Assembly (NCBI GenBank): GCA_003453435.1
Contig: DMLH01000070.1
Location: 1-6,152, forward strand
DNA length: 6,152 bases
Source: Clostridiales bacterium
Lineage (GTDB): Bacteria > Bacillota > Clostridia > Christensenellales > UBA1242
Reading direction: 5' to 3'
The notes beneath the pieces are model-generated. The model had not been told where the DNA came from, did not search any database, and saw only the letters and a program-made list of their open reading frames with translations. The first letter of the stretch is position 1, and each line of letters starts with the position of its first letter. Positions 1 through 4,808 of the stretch are shown here, one piece after another. The position numbers and the translations under genes were made by a program.

Positions 1-413
1 ACAACTCTTTCAACGCCATTGACAATAAAATAGCCTTCCTCACTCATAAGAGGAATATCACCCATAAATACTTCTTGTTCAATAACTTCACCGGTTTCCT
101 TTAAAACAAGCCTTGCATTAACCTTTAAAGGAACAGTATAGTTTTGGCGAGCACGTCTGCACTCATCCTTAGTATACTTTGGTGCGCTGTTTACATTGTA
201 GCCAGTGAAATACAATTCTGCTTTATCACTATAATCAACGATAGGCGAATATTCGTCAAGCACCTCCCCAATTCCTTTTTCCAAAAACTCCTTATATGGT
301 TTTTTCTGAATTTCCAAAAGATAAGGTGGCTCAATTAGTTCATCGATCTTAGCAAAACTATAACGTTCCGCATTGCCGTACTTTACCTTTTTGATTTTGA
401 GAGCTTCTTGCAT
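1..413 (-). CDS. rpoB: RNA polymerase subunit beta (RpoB), N-terminal part, cut by the window edge
   Basis: This is the first 137 codons of the beta subunit of DNA-dependent RNA polymerase; the rest lies beyond the left edge. The translation follows the RpoB N-terminus closely. Residues 15-36 (ERYSFAKIDELIEPPYLLEI) lead into YKEFLEKGI (40-48). SPIVDY (56-61) follows, then ECRRARQNYTVPLKVNARL (84-102). KETGEVIEQEVFMGDIPLMS (105-124) and GYFIVNGVERV (127-137) complete the visible part. These belong to the beta protrusion/lobe region of a protein usually near 1,200 residues. The ATG at 413 is chosen because an AAGGAG lies 12 nt upstream and no earlier in-frame start is near. Its codon use is visibly less AT-rich than the genes to the right, as expected for a highly expressed gene. 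rpoC would be expected next, outside the window. The identification is secure. Confidence 0.97.
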   Translation of the reverse strand, partial: MQEALKIKKVKYGNAERYSFAKIDELIEPPYLLEIQKKPYKEFLEKGIGEVLDEYSPIVDYSDKAELYFTGYNVNSAPKYTKDECRRARQNYTVPLKVNARLVLKETGEVIEQEVFMGDIPLMSEEGYFIVNGVERV

Positions 414-425
414 TTGATTCCAATT

Positions 426-431
426 CTCCTT
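426..431 (-). promoter_or_regulatory. Ribosome binding site of rpoB
   Basis: On the minus strand this reads AAGGAG, within GGAAGGAG, 12 nt before the rpoB ATG. The spacing is a little long, but it is the only strong Shine-Dalgarno match and it supports the start at 413. Confidence 0.7.
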
Positions 432-455
432 CCAAATAAAAATTATTCTATTCTG

Positions 456-484
456 TTGTGTGTTTGAATTTTATGTGCTAAAAT
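456..484 (+). promoter_or_regulatory. Candidate promoter for the esterase-rlmD unit (weak)
   Basis: On the plus strand TTGTGT (456-461) is separated by 17 nt from TAAAAT (479-484), and TGC at 476-478 supplies an extended -10. The -35 match is poor (TTG only). A start near 491 would make a leader of about 155 nt before the esterase ATG and would place this promoter inside the rpoB leader on the other strand. Several other AT-rich hexamers between 530 and 630 could serve instead, so this is the best of several weak candidates. Confidence 0.3.
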
Positions 485-489
485 TAAGC

Positions 490-508
490 CATAAATTCAT
501 AATTTATG
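490..508. repeat. Dyad 1: CATAAATT-3-AATTTATG
   Basis: This is a perfect 8-bp inverted repeat, with arms at 490-497 and 501-508 around the 3-nt centre CAT. It lies inside the predicted rpoB leader and just downstream of the candidate plus-strand -10. Its core (ATAAATT/AATTTAT) recurs in the dyad at 576-595. It could be an operator half or a weak AT-only RNA hairpin; in DNA this AT-rich chance is also possible. Confidence 0.5.
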
Positions 509-531
509 CGTATGCAAAAAATATTGCTACG
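509..531 (-). ncRNA. Possible hairpin in the 5' leader of rpoB
   Basis: In the predicted rpoB transcript, CGTAGCA can pair with TGC-A-TACG: seven base pairs with one bulged A, around an 8-nt loop of mostly U and A. It would form close to the 5' end of the roughly 125-nt leader. It does not match any riboswitch or ribosomal leader I recognise, and the stem is only moderately stable. It is recorded as a structural element, not a named RNA. Confidence 0.25.
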
Positions 532-544
532 TAAAATACATAGT

Positions 545-574
545 ATCATACCATAGATTAAATTGAAAAGTCAA
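545..574 (-). promoter_or_regulatory. Probable sigma-A promoter for rpoB, with extended -10
   Basis: Reading the minus strand, TTGACT (569-574) is followed by an 18-nt spacer and TATGAT (545-550). The bases TGG sit directly before TATGAT, giving the TGn of an extended -10. Transcription would start near 538, leaving a leader of about 125 nt before the rpoB ATG. A second, weaker candidate lies upstream: a perfect TTGACA at 611-616, 17 nt from TAAATT at 588-593, which would give tandem promoters. The prediction is by motif only. Confidence 0.6.
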
Positions 575-575
575 C

Positions 576-595
576 TATAAATTTATGAATTTATA
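576..595. repeat. Dyad 2: TATAAATT-4-AATTTATA
   Basis: This is a perfect 8-bp inverted repeat (arms 576-583 and 588-595) around TATG. It abuts the upstream side of the rpoB -35 box at 569-574. It shares the ATAAATT/AATTTAT core with the dyad at 490-508, and the two centres are about 87 bp apart. The position suits a regulator site or an AT-rich UP-like element for rpoB. No regulator is identified. Confidence 0.45.
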
Positions 596-609
596 AATAT
601 TTTTAAAAT

Positions 610-629
610 TTGTCAAGTATTTATGACAA
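610..629. repeat. Inverted repeat TTGTCA-8-TGACAA before the esterase gene
   Basis: Arms at 610-615 and 624-629 are perfectly complementary over 6 bp with an 8-nt centre. The repeat ends 16 nt before the esterase start codon and directly upstream of its weak ribosome binding site. It could be a protein-binding operator or a small hairpin in the esterase leader. The left arm also contains the perfect TTGACA (minus strand, 611-616) of the possible second rpoB promoter. Confidence 0.35.
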
Positions 630-645
630 TAAAAAATGGTGAAAT

Positions 646-1569
646 ATGTCAAAAATATCAAATTCTGTTAACAAAGCAATCCAAAAAATTAAACTATTGC
701 AAAACAGATTTAATACAAATATAGGTTTGCGAGTTTTTACATACGGCGAAAATTTAAAAGGTGTTAATACCAAACGTAACATAAGTTATGGTAATTTTAA
801 ACTGCAAAAATTTGATTTAATTGTGCCTGTTAATAAAATTGAAAATTTGATACCTGTTGTTTTTTATATACACGGGGGTGCTTGGTGTGGTGGCGATAAA
901 TGTTCTTACACAATGTATTGCGAAAAAATTGCGCAAAGTGGATATATAGTGGTAAACATAAACTATAGGCTTATGCCAAAAGTTAGTATAAAAACTTGTG
1001 TTGCAGATGTTATTAAAGCAATTGATTATTTTATACACAATTCAAAAGAAATAATAAAAGATACAAATTTATCTTTTAATCCTGATTTTAACAATGTATA
1101 TCTGGTCGGTGACAGTGCTGGTGCTCATATAGCCAGTTTAATTGCAGCTAAAAAAACAATAGGCAAACTAAAACTTGAATGCAATATATCTGCACTTGGT
1201 TTATACTATGGTGTGTATGAGTTTAAAAATATTTCACACGACACATCAGCCATTATGACCAATTTAGATAAATATTGGCGTTCAATATATAAAAACGTAG
1301 CACCGATTTATAAAAGTATTAGCACAACAAATTTTGTAACAGATAATTTTCCGCCAACTTTTATGACGAGTGGAGAAATTGATAAACTACACTTTCAAAG
1401 TGAAGTGTTATATAGATTATTAAAACATAATAATGTAAAAGTTAAATATCTAAGCTTTGACAAGTCAAGGCAAGATGCAAAACATGCGTTTTTGAATGCA
1501 CCAATGCTTAAAAGCGCTAAAGAAGCTTTCAATGGTATTGTTAGTTTTTTTAAAGAACATAAAAATTGA
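646..1569 (+). CDS. Alpha/beta-hydrolase fold esterase/lipase (HSL-like or BD-FAE-like)
   Basis: This is a 307-residue cytoplasmic serine hydrolase that probably cleaves carboxyl esters; the substrate is unknown. Reading along the protein: an N-terminal cap of about 65 residues comes first. The oxyanion-hole motif HGGAW follows at residues 76-80, after the strand VVFYI. NINYRLMP (104-111) is typical of the family. The nucleophile elbow GDSAGA (155-160) carries catalytic Ser157. Asp246 in TSGEIDKLHF is the likely acid, and His280 in KHAF the likely base. All three catalytic positions are therefore present in the expected order, and the length is normal. No signal peptide or membrane segment is seen. 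The ATG at 646 follows GGTGAAAT, a weak Shine-Dalgarno match. The gene ends in TGA, 18 nt before the rRNA methyltransferase ATG and in the same frame, so the two are probably co-transcribed. HGG and GDSAG favour the hormone-sensitive-lipase-like group; exact family assignment is less certain. Confidence 0.9.
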   Translation: MSKISNSVNKAIQKIKLLQNRFNTNIGLRVFTYGENLKGVNTKRNISYGNFKLQKFDLIVPVNKIENLIPVVFYIHGGAWCGGDKCSYTMYCEKIAQSGYIVVNINYRLMPKVSIKTCVADVIKAIDYFIHNSKEIIKDTNLSFNPDFNNVYLVGDSAGAHIASLIAAKKTIGKLKLECNISALGLYYGVYEFKNISHDTSAIMTNLDKYWRSIYKNVAPIYKSISTTNFVTDNFPPTFMTSGEIDKLHFQSEVLYRLLKHNNVKVKYLSFDKSRQDAKHAFLNAPMLKSAKEAFNGIVSFFKEHKN

Positions 1570-1587
1570 AAAAATTTGGTAAATAAA

Positions 1588-2931
1588 ATGAACAAGAATG
1601 AAAACGTAAAAATTAAAATTAATAATTATGGTTGCAATGCTGAGGGCGTTGCTAAATTTAATGGAGAAACAATTTTTGTTCCATATTCTCTAGTCGGCGA
1701 AGAAATTGAGGCCACCATTATTAAAGCAAATAGCAAATATTCCATAGGTAAAATAACAAAAATATGCGAACAAAGTAATGAACGCATTGTTGCACCCTGT
1801 CCTTATTTCACAAAATGTGGCGGATGCCAATTGCAACACACAAAATATGAAAATGGGCTAAAAATCAAAACAGAAATTGTACAAAATGCAATTCAAAATA
1901 TTGGCAAAATTAACTATATAGTTCCACAACTGATTGCAAGTGATAATAAGTATCAATATAGAAATAAAATTGCAATGCCAATTAATCCACACACAAGAAG
2001 AGTTGGCATGTATAGATTAAATAGCCATAAAATTGTTGATATTGAAAATTGCCTATTACAAAAAACGAATATCAAAATTCTTATTGAGACAATAAATCAA
2101 TATCTTTCACAATCAAAAAATTCAATATATGATGAAGAAACAAGAATTGGATTACTTAAAAGTATTGTTGCAAGAGATATAAACAATACCGTGCTTTTAA
2201 CTGTTGTGATAAATGGCGAAAGTCTAAATGATGCTGAATTACTGATAAAACTACTTTCTCAAAAATTTAACAAATTGGGAATAAATATCAATATTAACAA
2301 ACTTAATAATAATGTAATTATGACAAACAATTTCAAACACATATATGGTTTAAATGAAATTGATATGTTTGATTTTGGAATAAGGTACACAATAAATAAT
2401 GCAAGTTTTTTGCAAGTCAATGACGAAATAAAAAAGTTGATGTATCAAAAAATATTTGATGAAACAAAAAATGATATTGTAATTAACGCGTACAGTGGTG
2501 CAGGACTACTCTCTGCAATGCTAGCCAAAAATGCAAAAAAAGTTTACGGCATTGAAATTGTTGAGGCAGCCACAAAGCTTGCAGATGACTTAAAAAAGCA
2601 AAATAACATACATAACCTTACAAACATAACAGGTGACTGCTCTGAAAAATTGCCAGAACTTTTAAACACATTGAATGGAAATGAAAAACAAAACTTGACT
2701 ATAGTTTTAGACCCACCAAGAAAAGGTTGCGACAAAAAAGTTTTAAATTCAATATTAAATTGTAGCCCTGCAAAAATTATTTATATGTCGTGCGACCCAA
2801 GTACCCTTGCAAGAGATTTAAATATCCTTATGCAAAGCGACAATTATAAAGTTAAATACATTCAGCCATATGATATGTTTCCTCAAACTAAGCACGTTGA
2901 AACTTTGGCTGTTTTAGAAACAAAAAAATAG
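1588..2931 (+). CDS. rlmD: 23S rRNA (uracil-C5)-methyltransferase, RlmD/RlmCD (RumA) family
   Basis: This enzyme uses S-adenosylmethionine to make 5-methyluridine in 23S rRNA. In E. coli RlmD the target is U1939; the Bacillus homologue RlmCD modifies both U747 and U1939. With the ATG at 1588 the protein has 447 residues, usual for the family. An N-terminal TRAM domain (about residues 5-58) is followed by Fe-S cluster cysteines C71, C77 and C80 (CPYFTKCGGC) plus C155. FLQVN (274-278) and YSGAGLL (302-308) belong to the SAM-binding methyltransferase fold. LDPPRKG is at 374-380. SCDPSTLARD (401-410) supplies the nucleophile C402, and HVET (436-439) the general base E438. An in-frame TTG at 1576 would add four residues, but it is less likely than the ATG. 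Neither start has a clear Shine-Dalgarno sequence, so translation may be coupled to the esterase upstream. U747/U1939 specificity cannot be read from the sequence; m5U54 tRNA activity is less likely in this lineage. Confidence 0.93.
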   Translation: MNKNENVKIKINNYGCNAEGVAKFNGETIFVPYSLVGEEIEATIIKANSKYSIGKITKICEQSNERIVAPCPYFTKCGGCQLQHTKYENGLKIKTEIVQNAIQNIGKINYIVPQLIASDNKYQYRNKIAMPINPHTRRVGMYRLNSHKIVDIENCLLQKTNIKILIETINQYLSQSKNSIYDEETRIGLLKSIVARDINNTVLLTVVINGESLNDAELLIKLLSQKFNKLGINININKLNNNVIMTNNFKHIYGLNEIDMFDFGIRYTINNASFLQVNDEIKKLMYQKIFDETKNDIVINAYSGAGLLSAMLAKNAKKVYGIEIVEAATKLADDLKKQNNIHNLTNITGDCSEKLPELLNTLNGNEKQNLTIVLDPPRKGCDKKVLNSILNCSPAKIIYMSCDPSTLARDLNILMQSDNYKVKYIQPYDMFPQTKHVETLAVLETKK

Positions 2932-2961
2932 AGCTGGTATATTCTTATGCTCTATTTTTTT
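2922..2961. terminator. Bidirectional intrinsic terminator between rlmD and the helicase gene
   Basis: A 13-bp perfect stem forms from the left arm (2922-2934: seven A then TAGAGC) and the right arm (2949-2961: GCTCTA then seven T), with a 14-nt loop. Plus-strand transcripts end in a run of eight U and minus-strand transcripts in a run of seven U, so the element can stop both convergent genes. The rlmD stop TAG (2929-2931) lies inside the left arm, and the helicase stop (2945-2947) lies in the loop. Confidence 0.85.
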
Positions 2962-4435
2962 TATTACTATATTTTTTAAATTTAACTTTTTGTTGGTTGT
3001 TTTTAACATTGTCATGTTGTTTATCGTTATTATTTAAAAACTTTTTTAACTTGTTTTTCCTGACCTTTTTACTTTTGATTGGTACATAATCGGTTTCATA
3101 ATAATCTTCAAAATAATCAAAAGTTGAAAAACGTCTAAACTTATTTTGGCTATAATAATTTGCATTATATAAATCACTCGTTTTAGAGTTTTTTTTGTTT
3201 TTAGTTTGCTTGATACCAAACTTTTTATTGTTAACATTTAAATCATAATTGCTTGATTGATTTGCAAATCTATTATTCATTTTTGCAAGTTTTTTGGTAT
3301 CAACAAAATATTGCTTGAGATTTTCACTTTCTGTTCTATATAAATTTATTTTTGCCTTTGTTGCTTTTTCTATATCTCGCATTTGTGATAATTGTTCTAA
3401 ACTTGTTATTATATTTATAACTTGTCCACTTGCACCCGCTCTTGCAGTTCTGCCAATTCTGTGCACATAAAACTCAAATTCGTGTGGTAAATCAAAATTG
3501 ATAACATAATCCACATTTTTAATATCAAGCCCACGAGCAGCAACATCAGTTGCAATTAAAATGTAAAATTTCTCCGCCCTAAAACCATCCAAAATACGTT
3601 TTCTTTCACTTTGCCTTATGTCACCATGCAATGCTTTGGCTACAATCTTGTTCTTATTTAAAAAATGTTCAATGTCTTCTGCAAATGCCTTAGTGTTTAC
3701 AAATACAATTGTTTTGTTATAAATATCGCTGTAAAACAATTCAAGTAGTGCCTGCTTTTTATGCTTCTTATCAACATAAATATAATTTTGCTCTATCTTA
3801 TCAAGTGCTTTATTTTCCGCACCAATTTCAACTATGGTTGCATTATTTTGATATTTACTTGCAAGTCTTTTAACTTCAGCTGGGATAGTTGCACTAAAAA
3901 GTAATGTTTGCCTACTTTGTTTTGTGTGAGAAAGTATATTTTCAATGTCTGGCCTAAAACCCATATCAAGCATTTCATCGGCCTCGTCTAGCACAATATA
4001 ATCAGCATTTTCAATTTTCAATGCTCTGCGTTTTATTAAGTCCATAATTCGCCCAGTTGTGCCAATAACTATTTGTGGCAGTTTTTTAAGGCTTGCAATT
4101 TGCCTATCTATATTGCTTCCACCAAAAACTGCGCAAACTTTAACATTCAACGCATCAGCTATTTTTTTAGTTTCGTCTGCCACCTGCATTGCAAGTTCTC
4201 TTGTTGGGCAAATAACAAGTGCCTGTACGTTTTTGTTATTTACATCAATTTTTTGAAGAATTGGCAAAACAAAGGCAAACGTTTTTCCACTGCCCGTTGC
4301 ACTTCTTACAATTGCATCTACTCCACTTAAAATGGTTGGTATGGCTTTTATTTGCACTTCTGTTGGGTATAAAAAACCCAAACTATGTAGTATATCTGTA
4401 ATTTTTTGTTCCAACTTTAATTTCGAAAAATCCAT
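2945..4435 (-). CDS. DEAD-box ATP-dependent RNA helicase (CshA/DeaD type)
   Basis: This 496-residue protein unwinds RNA duplexes using ATP and probably acts in ribosome assembly, mRNA decay or cold adaptation, as CshA and DeaD do. All family motifs are in order. The Q motif has Phe3 and GFLYPTEVQ (20-28). Motif I is ATGSGKT (46-52) and Ia is PTRELA (77-82), followed by GG (105-106). Motif Ib reads TTGR (126-129) instead of the usual TPGR. Motif II is DEAD (150-153) and III is SAT (181-183). Motif IV is IVFVNT (243-248), V is ATDVAARGLDI (295-305) and VI is HRIGRTAR (325-332). The helicase core ends near residue 370. A tail of about 125 residues rich in Lys and Asn follows, interrupted by an aromatic/acidic patch (about 433-451); no RRM fold is evident. 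The ATG at 4435 is preceded by AAGGGG 4 nt away and by the gene's own promoter. csh-type paralogue naming cannot be decided from the sequence. Confidence 0.95.
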   Translation of the reverse strand: MDFSKLKLEQKITDILHSLGFLYPTEVQIKAIPTILSGVDAIVRSATGSGKTFAFVLPILQKIDVNNKNVQALVICPTRELAMQVADETKKIADALNVKVCAVFGGSNIDRQIASLKKLPQIVIGTTGRIMDLIKRRALKIENADYIVLDEADEMLDMGFRPDIENILSHTKQSRQTLLFSATIPAEVKRLASKYQNNATIVEIGAENKALDKIEQNYIYVDKKHKKQALLELFYSDIYNKTIVFVNTKAFAEDIEHFLNKNKIVAKALHGDIRQSERKRILDGFRAEKFYILIATDVAARGLDIKNVDYVINFDLPHEFEFYVHRIGRTARAGASGQVINIITSLEQLSQMRDIEKATKAKINLYRTESENLKQYFVDTKKLAKMNNRFANQSSNYDLNVNNKKFGIKQTKNKKNSKTSDLYNANYYSQNKFRRFSTFDYFEDYYETDYVPIKSKKVRKNKLKKFLNNNDKQHDNVKNNQQKVKFKKYSNKKNRA

Positions 4436-4439
4436 TATA

Positions 4440-4445
4440 CCCCTT
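4440..4445 (-). promoter_or_regulatory. Ribosome binding site of the helicase gene
   Basis: On the minus strand this reads AAGGGG, within AGAAGGGG, with only 4 nt (TATA) before the ATG at 4435. The close spacing suggests that AGAAGG just upstream may be the part that pairs with the anti-Shine-Dalgarno sequence. It supports the chosen start. Confidence 0.6.
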
Positions 4446-4468
4446 CTAGTTTTTATGATTTTTAGCAG

Positions 4469-4497
4469 AAAAATTGCAAGGCTCTAACCTTGCAATT
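4469..4497 (-). terminator. Intrinsic terminator of the zinc-ribbon operon
   Basis: A perfect 10-bp inverted repeat, AATTGCAAGG/CCTTGCAATT (arms 4472-4481 and 4488-4497), has a 6-nt loop. On the minus strand the second arm runs into five T (4469-4473) followed by C. It begins 28 bp after the zinc-ribbon stop codon, the right place to end that transcript. The U run is short, so termination may be partial and some helicase mRNA could come from read-through. A DNA operator is an alternative reading of the dyad. Confidence 0.65.
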
Positions 4498-4523
4498 ATA
4501 ACTTATTTTTTATTAATTTTCAA
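4495..4523 (-). promoter_or_regulatory. Near-consensus sigma-A promoter of the helicase gene
   Basis: On the minus strand TTGAAA (4518-4523) is followed by exactly 17 nt and a perfect TATAAT (4495-4500). Transcription should start near 4488, giving a leader of about 53 nt. The -35 box sits 2 bp beyond the zinc-ribbon stop codon, and the -10 box overlaps the outer end of the terminator stem. Because initiation falls at the loop of that dyad, RNA made from this promoter would contain only one arm and could not form the hairpin. Confidence 0.75.
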
Positions 4524-4525
4524 CA

Positions 4526-4786
4526 TTATTCAGCATCTTTACTATATTGTTTTAAAATTTCAATAAAAGAATCTGTTTTGTTTTTATCTGCATAACCTTT
4601 CAATGTTAAAATTAAACTTTTGCGAGTGTTCTCTTTCACTTCTTCAAACTCACCAATTGCAGACATTGATAAAGGTGCACCACACTCGTCACAATAATTT
4701 GTATACAAAACGCCATCCTTGGAAACAACATTTCCACAATTAGCACACTCTACATTTAAACCTTCATTTTCAATTCCATATTTCAT
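4526..4786 (-). CDS. Small zinc-ribbon protein of unknown function
   Basis: This is an 86-residue protein with a four-cysteine zinc-ribbon signature: C14-A-N-C17-G near the N-terminus and C32-D-E-C35-G-A-P-L after 14 intervening residues. Both knuckles have the CxxCG form usual for Zn-binding treble-clef or rubredoxin-like ribbons. The C-terminal half (about 46-86) is charged and probably helical, with no cysteine or recognisable domain. There is no signal peptide or membrane segment. The start is well supported by AAAGGAG 8 nt upstream. The gene lies 22 nt after the phosphoesterase-like gene on the same strand, so they very likely form an operon, and a terminator follows. The ribbon suggests binding to nucleic acid or protein, but the actual role cannot be read from the sequence. 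The four cysteines make a random open frame unlikely. Confidence 0.85.
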   Translation of the reverse strand: MKYGIENEGLNVECANCGNVVSKDGVLYTNYCDECGAPLSMSAIGEFEEVKENTRKSLILTLKGYADKNKTDSFIEILKQYSKDAE

Positions 4787-4794
4787 AATTGATA

Positions 4795-4801
4795 CTCCTT
4801 T
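4795..4801 (-). promoter_or_regulatory. Ribosome binding site of the zinc-ribbon gene
   Basis: On the minus strand this reads AAAGGAG, 8 nt before the ATG at 4786: the strongest Shine-Dalgarno site in the window. It lies within the 22-nt gap after the preceding gene, showing independent ribosome entry for the second gene of the operon. Confidence 0.85.
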
Positions 4802-4808
4802 AATTTTA

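Noticed and set aside
144..338. 64-codon plus-strand open frame
   Set aside because: It lies entirely antisense to the conserved N-terminus of rpoB and has no recognisable motif or ribosome binding site.
414..645. Riboswitch, tRNA or small gene in the divergent intergenic region
   Set aside because: No cloverleaf, conserved riboswitch core or credible small open frame was found; only promoters and short AT-rich dyads.
817..1038. 73-codon minus-strand frame
   Set aside because: It is antisense to the HGGAW region of the esterase and has no independent support.
1567..1569. TGA recoded as Trp or Gly, fusing the esterase and rlmD
   Set aside because: Both proteins are complete at family length, TGG encodes Trp in the window, and no other gene contains an in-frame TGA. 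The esterase ends naturally here.
1576..1587. TTG at 1576 as the start of rlmD
   Set aside because: It adds only four residues, has no ribosome binding site, and an ATG follows at 1588 directly before the TRAM domain.
3046..3237. 63-codon minus-strand open frame
   Set aside because: It is an alternate frame within the low-complexity helicase tail; its composition follows from the A-rich coding sequence.
4059..4401. Three overlapping plus-strand open frames
   Set aside because: All are antisense to the helicase core motifs Q to Ib, overlap one another, and lack family features.
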